Shown here piece after piece: positions 11,826 through 23,438 of a stretch of 64,000 nucleotides of DNA. The number at the start of each line of letters is the position of its first letter. Position 1 is the first letter of the stretch. The translations under genes were made by a program, and so were the position numbers. Source of the stretch: Kingdonia uniflora (lineage: Eukaryota; Streptophyta; Magnoliopsida; Ranunculales; Circaeasteraceae); NCBI GenBank assembly GCA_014058105.1, contig JACGCM010001954.1, positions 682,001 to 746,000 of the forward strand, read 5' to 3'. The notes under the pieces were generated by a model. It searched no databases. It was not told the DNA's origin and worked only from the letters and a program-made list of their open reading frames with translations.

Positions 11826-12719
11826 CCTATATCTATCTCCTAACTATTGTATACAGGTCCTTACATCAATCATCAGGGGCACTACATCTTCAAGGTTCCC
11901 CATATATATCTTTATCATCAATTTGAGTTGGTTCAGCCATTTTAAAGGACCAGTAAATCATATTCCACATTTTTACCACAGTTAGTATCTATCAAATCTA
12001 ATACATATATATATATATGTTCATAGGTTCATATCTTTATATTCATATAGTTGCCGAGATTACTCTCCAACACATCATTCTCAATTTACTATCTGCTACT
12101 ATCATTATTACAGTTTATTTTAATACATGCAGTTCTCGATATAACTCTTATGACTTATTTCCTAAAGTCATATACATCGATTACTGCGCTGCATTCAGTT
12201 CTTGATGAGCTTTTATTTGTTAAAAAATAAACATCGAGTAATTTATTAATGTGTGTTTCGCTCCAATTTTAGGAATTTGAAAGTTCTCGAAGATACTTCA
12301 ACGGCTTCCCGCCAAAACCACTATCCTTCAAACATACAGATATAGCCTTTTTCGGCGCAAATTCTGTCATATCCAAACTACTTCCACGAAAAAATCTCTA
12401 CATTCTCACCGCAAACCCAACTGATCTCTACAGTCGCGTCGTCCTCACCGCGATATAAACCACACTCTCTTTACCCCTCACCACCAATTACGCTTATTTT
12501 CGCACCCCAACCCCTTTATTAACCACTGCAACTCCATTGCCCTTGACAAACACCATTAGCAATCACCAACCAAACTCTGTCAACAAATCCAAACCCCAGT
12601 CGTATTCCATATAACTTACAATTTTCATCATCCTATACAACTTCCTTATACAATTATACTATATATATCTACATCTACCACTGATTACAAATACATCTAA
12701 ACCAGAAGCACAATAAAAA

Positions 12720-12996
12720 TCATCACAGTTACTGACCTTCTTTACGTGCTGCTTCAGTATCCCTCTCTTTAGCCCGTTTTGCTCTTTTAATCAACATGGC
12801 AATCTCCTCCTTCCCAATTGTTGGCAATGGTCCAAGTGACGAGCATAATGAATTCATACTGGATAATTTTTTTTTCAAATTTTGTAAAATATGAACAGCC
12901 GCTCACCTCCGAACTATTTATAGACCCCACGCGACTGTTCACCATCCCATTTCGTGACCGTTCGAGTAATCGATCATTAAACTTTACACGTCTCAT
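12720..12996 (-). pseudogene. Element A antisense ORF fragment, unrecognised
   Basis: A 69-codon minus-strand ORF (12787-12996) plus a short trailing frame. By position it would correspond to the second antisense ORF of B and E, but I cannot align its residues with them, so the assignment is positional only. Between 11826 and 12786 I see only AT-rich spacer with a TATATATATATA run at 12007-12018. Confidence 0.3.
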
Positions 12997-13464
12997 CTCG
13001 AAATTGTTGACTCTTCACCTTCTCAATACCAATAAACCCCTACACTGTACCTCCAAACCTTCTATATCTCGAAGAACATCCTCCGAGACATCCGTACTAA
13101 AAAATGCACACCCTATTTTATCATAAAGATACTGCACATCATTTTCTTTATACTTCAAATTTTTACCCAAAGGAACATACATTGCCATAATTAATTACTC
13201 TCATCTCTTCCCCCAAATTTCTTTTTAATCTACAAACCTCTATATCTAGGCCATACGTTCGTCAAAAACTCAAATTCAAATTCCATTAAATATTAGAATT
13301 GCAAAACTAGTCATTCTTACATTCCCGAATTTACCAACTCCAAAATTTATTTGATAAAAACTTCCACAACAAAGCATCAACAACATCATTATAGCAACAA
13401 ATTTAAATCTCATTCCATTTAAACTACAAATTGGACCATTGCATCTTCTACTTACAAATTCACA

Positions 13465-13758
13465 TTACAAACCCCTAGCTGCAACGTCATATTCTATCTT
13501 AATCAACATCTTTGTACGAGTCCACATGTAACTCACACGTTCAGGCAGACTCCAATATTGTAATTGGCACTGAAACTGAAAGTCCTCCTCAACAACTTTT
13601 GCCTCAGCCTCACTCATTCCATCATAGTTAGGTTCCACAGGATCTTCCAAGTGAATATTCACATTCTGAAAGCCGATGTACCGATTGAAGATTTCCCAAT
13701 ACTTTGCTTGAACGCGACTATATACCTTATTACGTACCTAAGATCTCATCTTCGCCAT
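13465..13758 (-). pseudogene. Element A conserved small antisense ORF 1
   Basis: The minus-strand ATG at 13758 starts a frame of about 97 codons with one early TAG. It carries [20 protein letters not shown]. The homologous ORFs of E (21323-21655; VRPTYHGMTYEELEEADDDY) and B (51229-51683; VPPAYQGMSKNEAAEANEDF) share P-x-Y-x-G-M followed by an acidic helix, at the same place close to the 3' LTR. I do not recognise the protein; the shared motif is the evidence that it was a real gene. Confidence 0.6.
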
Positions 13759-13839
13759 TTCTTCAAACCAAAACAACTCTTACTTAAAACACCAAGGATA
13801 CTTATAGTCCTCCACATTTAAAGTCAGCACAACACATTT

Positions 13840-14839
13840 ATTTTTCCTTGGAAATATATATTTTCAACAGTCAAGTCAATCACATTGAAATCCCTTCCTA
13901 GACCTACTCTGTCAACTATACTTGGAGCTGTTTAGAAAATATAGCAATCACTTTACTCACATTTTACATTGACAAAAATTCAATAAATATAGTCAACAAT
14001 AAACTCATATCAGCACAAACGAAGTTGAACAAAATTTCTTTATTTAATAAAAAATTGTTACATATTACATTCGACAAATTGTATCCTTCAATTACATCAC
14101 ACTACAATATTATCTTTACATTCGACTTGAAGTACTAATTTCTCTGTGCCTCTTTTTACCAGGATCTGACATTATTGCATCTTTTGGCCAGAATCTAGCA
14201 TTATTTCTGGTACCAGGAACAACAATCCAAAGAAACTCAATGAATCTCAAGTCACTAAACTTCTAAGAGCAATCTCTACAGATGAAAGGCAGTAAAAAAA
14301 ATGCAAATGCTTCCTTCATTCGACAAGATCCCTGGATGCCCAACCAGCAACCCATCTTTGCGTTCACTTCGAACAATAATCTCTTCTCCCCCAAACTGAT
14401 ACACTCTATTACCTTCAGCACCGCATGATGACACAAATGGTTCCGACAGATACAAATATTCTCTGACTTAACCTCCCCCCACCCTCCACACAGTGACAGG
14501 ATCAATTGACGAATTGCAAAAAACTAGTTTGGGATAGAACTTTACCTCAGGTTATTCACCGTCTTCATCCTCAGATGACGCATTATGCCACACTTGGGGC
14601 GACATCCTTCTAATTCACCACTGTAACACCCTCCTTAAGAACGTCTATTTATACCCAACTTGAATCTACAAGGTTCAATGTACTCCATTAATTGCTCCTC
14701 GGGAAAGAGATGACCAGATACAGTTCACCTTGACCTCAAAAATGATAATCTGACAACTCATGATAATATTTGGCAACCTCTTAAGCTTCCAATTTCTTCT
14801 CAACACAACCACAAGTACTTATGGCGAGAATGGAGCGAT
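13840..14839. other. Element A 3' untranslated region
   Basis: About 1 kb between small antisense ORF 1 and the 3' LTR. An 80-codon minus ORF at 14263-14505 (Cys-rich, with ICICRNHLCHH) has no visible counterpart in B or E. The last bases before the LTR (GCGAGAATGGAGCGAT) are a worn polypurine tract; B and E have GAGGGGGCGAT and GAGGGGGCGGT there. Confidence 0.5.
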
Positions 14840-15338
14840 TGTAGTAGCATATTCCTTATATACGACAAGAGTAAGCCAACAAAGCATAGTCGAGGACAGC
14901 CATACATAATCGAAGACAGATAACACTCGAGAAGATATCTTAAGTCCTCGACCTACCAAAAGTAATTGTTATGCCTGGTCAAGAACTAACAGTTAAAGAT
15001 CCGCAAAATTTGCCCACTTCCCCCGGAATAGGAGACTGTTTCTTATTTTTTGTAAAACTGCATGTATCTACTATAAAGACAGGCAGATAATAGATTGTTC
15101 AAGGACCAAAATCCACAACTTTACTATCCTTACTTCCTTAACCCTACTATCACTCCCAAAAACTTGTAATAACTCGCAATATACTGGATTTTATATCAAA
15201 ATTCTCCCCGAGGTCGTGGTTTTTCTTAGCTTTTACTGACTTTTTTTACGTAAAATCTTGTTCATTTAGCCTTTTATTACATTCTCCTTGCGAATAAGTA
15301 TTGGCGAAGATTCTCCTTCTAGAAAATATGCCACTGCA
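14840..15338 (+). repeat. Element A 3' LTR
   Basis: It begins TGTAGTAGC and ends CACTGCA, so it keeps the canonical TG...CA ends. It pairs with 2700-3199 and has the same length to within one base. Confidence 0.95.
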
Positions 15339-15659
15339 GAAGGCATGGTAAAACCTGATGAACAAATCAAAACAAAAATGTTAGTAATATATTCCACATA
15401 CAGAATATCACAATATATCAAGATTTTTAGACTCCAAATAACCACACATAAAATACTATATTTTTATGATGTTTACAAAAGATGGGAGCTGAACAAATAA
15501 CATTTTTTACTAGATTCTATAGTACTAGTACTATATGGCCTAGTGAAGGAACAATGCAGATTCATGTAAAAGATGATAACTGATGTCCTTGCTAAAAGAT
15601 GTTATCCTAGAAGAAAGAACATCTATTTAAAATCATTTACTAATGTTGACTACCGAAAC

Positions 15660-16330
15660 CCATTTACTATCACTATGAATGATGGCACACTACAGCCACC
15701 CACTGAGCTCTTCTATTTCCCTCCAAACACCTTCAAATCTTGGTGAAACTCCTATTTTATTATAAAACCAATTGGCAACCGCCTGGGAATCAACTTTAAC
15801 AACCAAAGGAAATAGATTGTGTTCCTTGCTAAGCCGTAGACAATTCACCAAACCATATAATTTTGCAGTTGTAGTTGAGCCTGGCTCTAGAGCAAAATAA
15901 TAAGCAAGAATAAGGTCTCCTGATCATTTCTAAATGTACCTTCTACACCACATAGTCCATTATCAAGGGCAGAAGCACCTGTGTTAATCCTATAGATCCT
16001 AAAGTTAGGTTTAACCCAATTTACCACTTCGATAGGCCTCCTTTTGACATGCCTTCTTTAAATCTTCAATAATTTTTTTATAGGGATCCGCAACCCTGAG
16101 TTTCCAACCCCATGAGGTTTCGAACCCACGACCTCTCACTAGGTGGAGAGGTACTGCCACCACTGGGACAAGAGCCCAATGTCTGAATCTTCAATACCTG
16201 CAGAGATAGTTGATCGAAGAAGGCACAGTTCATAGTAATCTTAATCGTACAGTTAATATCATGCAACCACTTTAATACCTTCTTAATGATCTTATCAACA
16301 TCTATGAACACCCAATCATATGTAAAACAA
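15660..16330 (-). pseudogene. RNase H-like domain of a LINE-type protein, interrupted
   Basis: Read on the minus strand, in shifted pieces, this gives LSLQVLKI, then VKPNFRIYRINTGASALDNG, LCGVEGTFRN, TTAKLYGLVNCLRLS and VVKVDSQAVANWF. That is the order of motifs in the RNase H domain at the end of plant LINE polyproteins and related host proteins. The first acidic residue appears replaced (INTGAS where a D is usual) and the second is K in AKLYG. It is dead, and it is cut by a SINE at 16072-16185. Confidence 0.55.
16072..16185 (-). mobile_element. tRNA-derived SINE with 11-bp target duplication
   Basis: On the minus strand it carries a perfect pol III B box (GGTTCGAAACC) and an A-box-like segment (CAGTGGTGGCAGT) about 35 bases upstream, followed by an A-rich tail. 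The 11-base sequence AATCTTCAATA flanks it on both sides (16061-16071 and 16186-16196), a perfect target duplication. At 114 bp it is at the short end for plant SINEs. It encodes nothing. Confidence 0.85.
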
Positions 16331-18311
16331 CAACTTGCTTTCCATAGTTCCCAGCTTTAACTGGGGTGTTTCGAAATAACTCAACCAAAGAAGCCTTGAC
16401 CCTTGCAGTTTTTTCATAATCCTCACTCCTCACAACTTTCTCTAAAATAGGGGCAACCTCACACAAACCTTCATCTTCTCCAGTATTTTTTTAATGATTA
16501 AGATTCTATACATCATTCTGTTATCTTTCATTTACTTATACATGGATTGCATAGTACATCTCTCTCGATGATGAAACATGACCTGGAAGATATACAGTAT
16601 GATATTCCTCTTTCACAAATTTTTATAAAAAATCAAGTTGAACTAAATAATAAATTACAATAAGGGCACAAATGTATCATCCAAATTTGAACTAAAATCA
16701 CATATTTCTACTAAAATCATATTTATATGTTATAACACATCAAATTCAATGATACATGAAGCAGTAGATTCAGATAAACAGGTCAACACATCAAATTCAA
16801 TAATCAAGACATAATACCCAACACTCAAAATACCTAATTTTGATGAAATTGAACTCAAAATAAGCACAATTAAGCAACAAGAAGAACTCACCAAAGTCCA
16901 AGATCTACAAGGGCAAGAAGAAATCACAGGAACTCGAGGAGGAGCTTGATGTTACGTTTGTAACAAATGTTCTCTCTCTAAGAAATTTTAGGTCTGGAGA
17001 GGAGAAGGGCAATCTCGGCACAAGAGGGCTTGATGTGCTGCTGAAGCAATAAAAGGCTTCTCTCAAGTGTTGAAATTTTTTTACTGAAAAAATGAGTATA
17101 ATTTTTTTTTCAGCAGCAAAAAAAACACCAAACCCACTACTAAATTTTTTTTAGCTGTTGAAAAAAAAAATAGCAGTTAAACAAACACCACCTTAGTCTT
17201 TTACTCTTTAGAGTATGGAGGAGAAGAAAAATGCCTGAAACTTCCAACAATGGTCAAAAGGCATGCAAAATGTACAAATGGCATGTCACACTTCCAAATT
17301 AGTTTGGCATGCTGATGCTACGATGCCATGCACCCTACCCAGATACATCATTAGGTTTTCACTATTTTTAATAGAGGAAGGAAAAGATAAATTAAAAACA
17401 AAGTTTGCATCCATCATGCTGTTAAAATACAGTCGCAACCAGTGTCACATATATCATATTATACAAGTCTTGAGGATGATATTTGAGGCATTCAAGTTGT
17501 GACTATATTCTTCACGAGAATTTATTCTGATTCACTCTGAATCATCAAAGATAAGACTAAGCATATATTTTGCATTTTCTACAACTTATATGATCTAAGC
17601 TCGGGGTTTCACACTGTGTTTACCAACAAGTACGCATTATCTATGGCATGCTCTGGTGATCGAACTTGACTTTGTTTGGATTTTCTTTCTTCTTTTTTGA
17701 AAGCAGAGCCCCCTGATCTATAGAACTTAAAGGAATATACAAAAGTGAACCCCTACTGAATAATGAATTCAGAAGAAAAAAAATACAAAAGAAAATACAA
17801 AAAATAGTACTAAGGGGTCATTTGTTTTTTTTATATTGATTTTGAACACTGTTACTGATTCAAATACTTTTTATGATTACATATTTTGAAGTCCGATTAC
17901 TAAATTTGAACCATAACAATACCCTCTATTTTTTATTTTATTTTTTTGCTAAATCTGAAGTCTAAACTGTCAAATTTTCAAAATCACTCTATTCCATGTT
18001 TTATTTTTTTCGCAAACGTATCTTGGATTAAACTTAACCATTTCGTTCTTCTAGAAAGGGTCTTATAAATACATTTTTGCAAGAAGTAGCCGACATCAAC
18101 CTCAATCAAATCCCTAATCTCGAGCAAGTTTCTAAGCCTTTTGAACAAGACTAGTACACCCTTGAAAGTATCGCAACACCGCCATCATCCTATTCACTAT
18201 GGGGCCAAATTAAATTTAACTTTATATGTAAGTAACCCAATGAAATGACTCTTTATTCAATGATTAGGACTAAAATTTAAAATCAAGAAACTCCGCGGCA
18301 GAACTCTACTT
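16331..18311. other. right end of PIF-like element and AT-rich flank, no gene
   Basis: It contains a short direct repeat (ACACATCAAATTCAAT at 16736 and 16788), the right terminus of the PIF-like element at 17192, and AT-rich DNA beyond. GGCATG-rich DNA at 17254-17330 resembles 1313-1362. Weak plus ORFs (17263-17502) have no recognisable feature. Confidence 0.45.
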
Positions 18312-19423
18312 TTTTTTAAAGAAAATTTTTGTATAGGGTTTAAAGTACCTCAAACTTCAAAAAGCTATGAGAGGACCCTATTTTCGAAGTTTTGTTACAT
18401 TTAGTACCCTAATCTTTTATAATATCTATTTTAATTTCTTAAAACACTAAATTCAAACCTACAACGTTCGGTGGTAACAGTTTCTACAAAATTAAACATT
18501 TCTCATAGGGTTTCTTCTCCCCCCCCCCCCCCCCCAACTTGCATTATTTAAATGAAGTCTCTCTTTCCTAGGGTTTCTATAACTTTTTGTAAATGGTTTA
18601 TTTTAGTTCTCCTTTACCATGAGTTCTTGAATATGATTTTTTCATAGCTCACATGGATTATTTTTTCTCGCTCTTCATGATTTGGAATTGGCCACCATTT
18701 GCAATATTAGTTTTGAAGTCATACTTCAATGTTTTGGGGGTTGTAGCATAAAACTTTGCAAGCAAGATCGTTTCATAAATGAAAGGTTGTAATTCACTAA
18801 TTAATTGACTCGAGACCCATTGATTGTTTAATGTGCAACATTTTAATGTCTTTATTATACAGGGGTTAAAATTTAAAATTGGATACTGAAAATGACTTGG
18901 TTGCAGTGAAGGGAGCTATCGATTCGAAAGTGAATTAATATAAACATAAGTTGAGCAAAACTATAGAGGTTGTTCGGCAAAGAAAGATGGTGAAGGTAAC
19001 ACCAACAATAACAAGGCGATGGGCGGCAATAAGAGTGAAAACAACGATGGGCAGATTATTGGTAGAGATGGCAAGTGAGTTATATTTGGATAGTTTGACA
19101 CGACCATCTCGTTGTCTCATGGTTTTAACTTATCATTCTCGTTCCATGTCGAATCAAACAAGCAGAAGTAATTGGGCATTTAGTTTTAGGTATGACTAGG
19201 GAACTTAACTGTGAGAAAAATGAAGAAAATAAAAAAGTTAATATTTTTCCCTATTACCTGCTAACCAGGTTTCAAGTAAAGGAATTGAATTTTGAATTAA
19301 AAGATGTGGGCAAATGAGTAATAATAAAATATTAAGGTACTAAATATAACAAAACTTTAAAAAATAGGGTCTTCTCTTAGATTTTTTAAAATATGAGGTA
19401 TTAAATATATTTTTTAAGGTACT
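18312..19423. mobile_element. inverted-repeat DNA element (MULE/MITE-like)
   Basis: The left arm (about 18320-18420, with GAGGACCCTATTTT, then AGTTTTGTTACATTTAGTACC) is repeated in inverse at 19330-19423 (GGTACTAAATATAACAAAACT, AAAATAGGGTCTTCTC). Arms of about 90 bases flank about 0.9 kb. No transposase is seen; a run of 17 or more C lies at 18521-18537. The right arm is directly cut by the LTR of element F. Class is uncertain; long arms suggest a Mutator-like derivative. Confidence 0.55.
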
Positions 19424-19668
19424 TGTTAAGAGTTGGGTCTAGCCCAAGGTGGGAGCCCAACTAGGCTGGGGTGTCCCTGGACTCCTAAGAAGCCCATAGG
19501 CCTTTAAGGTTTACGGGGAGAGTTTAAGTAGGATAGGTAACTTATGTTGTAGGGTTATCCTATTTGTAGTATGTAGAGAGAAATAGAATTCAATCAATAA
19601 AGATAACCTCTTCTCTCTCTCAATTTCCCTTGATAGATATTGTAGCTAGAATCTATTATTACTCAATA
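19424..19668 (+). repeat. Element F (Copia-type) 5' LTR
   Basis: It starts TGTTAAGAG and ends ACTCAATA, immediately followed by CGTTCTCAGCACG, the worn form of the CGTTATCAGCACG start that follows the LTR in a common plant Copia family. Length is about 245 bases. The 3' LTR is not in the window, so the borders rest on the motif alone. Confidence 0.65.
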
Positions 19669-20436
19669 CGTTCTCAGCACGTAGAGCTAGTGGATCAAGA
19701 GGGAGAAAAAACTCTCCAAAAATTAGTATTTTTTGGTAATTCTTGCGTCGTGGAGAGGTATTTTTACCTATTTTTGAATTTATATATACTTTTTTTTCTT
19801 CTAATCTATAATATAGGATATCTGCATATAGATTAAAGTAATTTTTACCTATTTTATTCAGATTAAAAAAAATATTTTTTGGTGATTTTTACCCTTGATT
19901 AAGGGCTATTTTCAAGCCAAAATATCTTTTTGTGTGGATATCAGATAGACACAATATTATTTTGTTGTGTAGCCTATGCATGAGCTTTTTAACGGTATAT
20001 GACATCTCTCAGGGAAATGTCCCAACCACTGGGAAAGTGGCATTAAAACAAGGCTGTTTCACGGCCAAAAGCGGCAATTTTAGTTCATGATGACGTCAGC
20101 AATAAAAAATTTATTTTTAAAATATTATTTTATTATCTGATGATGTCATCATTATCCATACGTTGATACAGCAGTGACATGTATCGAGGATACGTGGCAT
20201 ACTGAGGTGGCAGTGGGGTCCACCATGTTGACATGGCAGTAACACGTGTCAAGGACACGTGGTAGTTACTGGACTGTTCAACGGACGGTCACTAGACGGT
20301 CACTAGACAGCCACCGGACTATCACCGATCGGTCACCAGAGTGATACGTAGCAGGCACGTGTGTAACACATGACAGAACTGTTCACGTGCCATGTAGCAG
20401 TTACCATAGGGTGGCACCTGGCAGACCTGTTTGACC
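19669..20436 (+). promoter_or_regulatory. Element F leader with G-box cluster
   Basis: The untranslated leader between LTR and gag. It holds four CACGTG G-boxes (20243, 20256, 20356, 20384), a TGACGTCA site (20091-20098) and five units of an 11-base repeat like ACGGTCACTAG (20285-20340). ACGT-core sites bind plant bZIP factors, so stress-responsive control is possible but not shown. The leader is cut at 20436 by element E and resumes at 62207 with the same type of repetitive text (GGTCAAACCGGTCTAGACCG). Confidence 0.6.
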
Positions 20437-20994
20437 TGTAAGAGCCTAATTTTATATATCTAACTTAGTCTCTCACACCAAAGATAATTATAGTGCAATC
20501 AAGTAATTACTAACACGAGATTTAGCATAGAAAACCTTTGAATATGTTAAAAACCATAACCTCTCTTAAGGATTTTAGAAAGAGATATTATTGGTGATGG
20601 CTAACTATTACAAAGATTGTTCTGAATAGTTCTGTGTAGAGTTTCTTGATAGAATTCTCTCTCTATAATCTGCATTTCTATGGTCTTATTTATAGGACTT
20701 ATAATATGACCATTTGACGACCATTATTTCTTTTAATGACGAACATTACAATATGATTTTGATGAATCTCTGAACTGATTGTGTAATGGTTGGATCCTTT
20801 TGTTTTGTAACAGATTCTTTGATGACTGAGTATTTGTTGAATCGAGCTTTTGGTGTGGAGGTCGAGAATGAAAAATAAACTCTTCTTTGTAGTTGTTCCA
20901 TAGTGTGTCATATAATTGTATGTTGATGAGGTCGACTAAATGTATGATGATCGAAGTTGAGGCTTAAGTTCGAGATCTATAATAGGCCACTACA
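20437..20994 (-). repeat. Element E 3' LTR
   Basis: On the minus strand it begins TGTAGTGGCC and ends GGCTCTTACA. It matches 61709-62206, with shared phrases such as CTCACACCAAAGATAATTA and AAAACCTTTGAATA. In plus-strand text the polypurine tract follows at 20995-21010 (minus: GAGAGGGGGCGGT). Confidence 0.93.
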
Positions 20995-21322
20995 ACCGCC
21001 CCCTCTCAGCCAAGAGTACGAAAAACATCATGGGCGAGTGGTGTTAGTTGAGAAGCATCATTAATATTGTATTCAATCCCGGGGATCATTTCCAATGTTC
21101 CTTCATAAATATTTGTTGTGGTTGTGGGGTTCCCTTGAACCAATGGCTTTGGTCAAGATTGTTATGTTGGAATTCTTTCTGACATTGGGAATTTGGAACT
21201 TAGCATTAATGGAGTTTTGGTATAAATACTATTGTAGTTTGCAGTGGCAGTTGTTTATTCGTCAAGTACTTCCTTTATTCCATAGCTTTTGCAACTATTC
21301 TCTCTGTAACTATTATGTGAAG

Positions 21323-21655
21323 ATGATGGTGACCACCAGACGCCAATTGTACGAGGCTAGGGTTCTAGCCAAGGTGTAAGAGCTACGACTTTCATATTTT
21401 GGGTCCCAGTACCTTAACCTTCCTAATCCCATTCTGGTGCGTCCTACCTACCATGGCATGACATATGAAGAGTTGGAGGAGGCAGATGACGATTACTACC
21501 AAATGGTACATTTTTATTATATGGTGACGCCGGGGCTGGGGCACAGAGATGGTTTGTGTCTTCTGGTAGAGGAGGCAGTTATAGCAGTGGATAAAGCGGC
21601 CAGTGTACATCCGAGGAAGTCTCACTGGTACCCTACTGGTGAGTGGATTCCATAG
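21323..21655 (+). pseudogene. Element E conserved small antisense ORF 1
   Basis: A 111-codon frame with a single TAA at 21377-21379. It starts MMVTTRRQLYE and holds VRPTYHGMTYEELEEADDDY. The B copy (51683 down) starts MVMTRSIVLEE and has a TAG at the equivalent codon after AKV / SKM. Both stops are one C-to-T change from a glutamine codon. It is antisense to E and about 330 bases inside its 3' LTR. Function is unknown; acidic C-terminal half. Confidence 0.6.
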
Positions 21656-21659
21656 AAAT

Positions 21660-23083
21660 AAAATCATTCTCCTTTCTCTGCCACTAGGGGGGTTATGGAG
21701 GAAGAAGGGAGACGAAGATTGGAAGCATCTTATAGTCTTCATCTTTAGACTCTATTATAACCGTTTTCTTTATTTTTCATGAAGAAGTATTTCAGTCTGT
21801 AAAGTGATGTAATGTAATTTGTAGATCAATCTGTAGGAAAGTTCTGAAATTGTCTTATAAGAAATATTCAAGCTAATAAAAATTTCTTGTTGTATTACAA
21901 TTCGAACTAAAACATACATGTTTAGCATACTTATGTAATTCTCTATTTGATAAAGTGAAAAAATGAGAATGGTAACTCGAACTGCTGATGGATCAATGTG
22001 TGTGAGAAGGTGGAAAGAACGGAAACAAATTCTGGAAGTTGAAAATATGTTGGAAAATGTAATTCTATATAATGCACAAATTTGTCTGGTTTAGAGATGT
22101 TTAAGTATGGCAGGAACTTGTGTTGAACTGAAAGAAGTCTATTGAAACAAACTATAAGACATCAATCTGTTACAAAAGTGATGTGTTAAAACAAAATAGT
22201 TAAAAGATTGTGAAAGCGAGTTTGAAAAAGAGATGTGCGAAATGTAATGAAGCCGTTTTAGGAAGACAAACTCAAATATCTGGCTAGCATGATCGTAATG
22301 CTTGAGATGTGATTGGTATGTTTGTGGGTTGCTGAACTACACGAGGCAAATATGTGAATGCTTTTGTCAAACTGTGTGTAAGATTTTTTATCTATCATCT
22401 TGGAATTACACAAGACTGTGTTATGTGAACTATTTATTAAATTTTTAATCTGCCATCTTGAAATTATGCAATGGTATTCAGCACAGTTGTCATTTTCAAT
22501 ATGCGTACTGCCACTGACTAGGTCATTAGAGTTTTAACAAACTGTGCCCTTTTGACGTTGTAGGAGTCAAAGTATGCTGCTGGCATGCTATAAGTATCCT
22601 TTGTTGGTGATAGAGGATTTTTTCTCCGTACTTTAACATTCAGTGATTTGACGGCGTCCTTTGGAGAAGTTGTTTCGAACAATTTTGAAAATGCCTTGAT
22701 GTAATAGGGTAAAGGATATCTGTGTCTTACAGTATCTTAGTTGGAGTAGTTTCTGGACAGGCTTGAATTGTTTATTCTGCCTGAGCTCTATCTTTCAAGA
22801 TGCGTCATCTGTGCGAAGCACGTGAGGAATAATATCCATGTTAAATATTCTTCTTAGGATGGTAAGCATGAGTTTTCCAAAAATATTCCCAAAAATCTGT
22901 TGATATCCTTATTGCTAAAAATTTGTTCTCGTAAAATATACCATCCCTCAAAATCTGACTGATAGGTGATATTAGTTGTGTGCAAAAAGATCTACATGTT
23001 GGTTATATAAGATCTTGACCCTTTGGTGTTGTGCATCGTATGTTTCTACAGAAAAACTTGCTTTTGGTTGATTAGAAGTTGTA
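21660..23083. other. Element E spacer between antisense ORFs
   Basis: AT-rich DNA with many stops in all frames. I see no domain. It may be the leader of antisense ORF 2, since a comparable gap (50430-51228) occurs in B. Confidence 0.4.
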
Positions 23084-23438
23084 ATGGTGAGGACACGATC
23101 TCAGCATGCTCGGCATGCGGTAGAAGGTAGGCTAAGCATCAAGGTGGCCAAAATTTGTCAGTGGTACTTTCGCCTGCTGCCTCATAATACTATGTTACCA
23201 GAGTGGCTGTTCCAGTTGGAAAGTTTAGATGACGAAGCTACGCGGGTGGAGTTTGATCATTATTTCTGGGGTGATGTATTCCGTGCATTACTTCGAGACA
23301 CAACCCTGTGAGAAGATGTTATTCGAGAGATCACATTGGATAAGTTGGCTGAAGAGGATGAGAGGACAACAGGGGGGGGAGGTAATTCTATGTGGTGAAT
23401 TAAATCACCTGGGCTGCTTTAAATGTAACTATATTTGA
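23084..23438 (+). pseudogene. Element E antisense ORF 2 (CF-K-CNY tail)
   Basis: The first 75 codons read MVRTRSQHARHAVEGRLSIK and continue to DEATRVEFDHYFWGDVFRALL. After a stop the frame shifts, and the end reads LGCFKCNYI followed by a stop. In element B the matching ORF (50053-50428, minus) starts with RAQRIRYAAEGRLAIK and ends HEGCFRCNYM. The basic start, the EGRL-x-IK block and the CF-K/R-CNY tail are shared. I do not recognise the family. Confidence 0.55.

Larger units (their letters stand above)
2700..15338 (+). mobile_element. Element A: Tat-lineage Ty3/gypsy LTR retrotransposon
   Basis: A 12.6 kb element with two 500-bp LTRs, a PBS directly after the 5' LTR, gag-pol in the order gag, protease, RT, RNase H, archaeal-type RNase H and integrase, then a tandem array and antisense ORFs. 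This layout, with the second RNase H and antisense ORFs, is that of the Tat (Ogre/Retand-like) lineage. Flanks GGAGG (2695-2699) and GAAGG (15339-15343) are a 4/5 target duplication. All ORFs carry stops, so it cannot move on its own. The LTRs differ at many positions, mostly transitions, so the insertion is old. Confidence 0.92.
1770..17192 (-). mobile_element. PIF/Harbinger-like DNA transposon, split by element A
   Basis: The left end reads GGTGGTGTTTGTTT and the right end is its inverse (AAACAAACACCACC at 17179-17192), followed by TTA; the left flank is TTT, so a 3-bp duplication is not perfect. Inside, on the minus strand, is a Myb/SANT-type ORF like the second protein of PIF/Harbinger transposons. 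Without the inserted gypsy element A it would be about 2.8 kb. No DDE transposase is recognisable, so it is a non-autonomous or decayed copy. The class call rests on the terminal repeat style and the SANT ORF. Confidence 0.55.

Noticed and set aside
16095..16185. tRNA gene suggested by the GGTTCGAAACC B box
   Set aside because: No cloverleaf could be drawn, and the 11-bp duplications and A-rich tail mark a SINE.
18521..18537. Poly-C run as a functional element
   Set aside because: Simple homopolymer; also a place where assembly errors are common.
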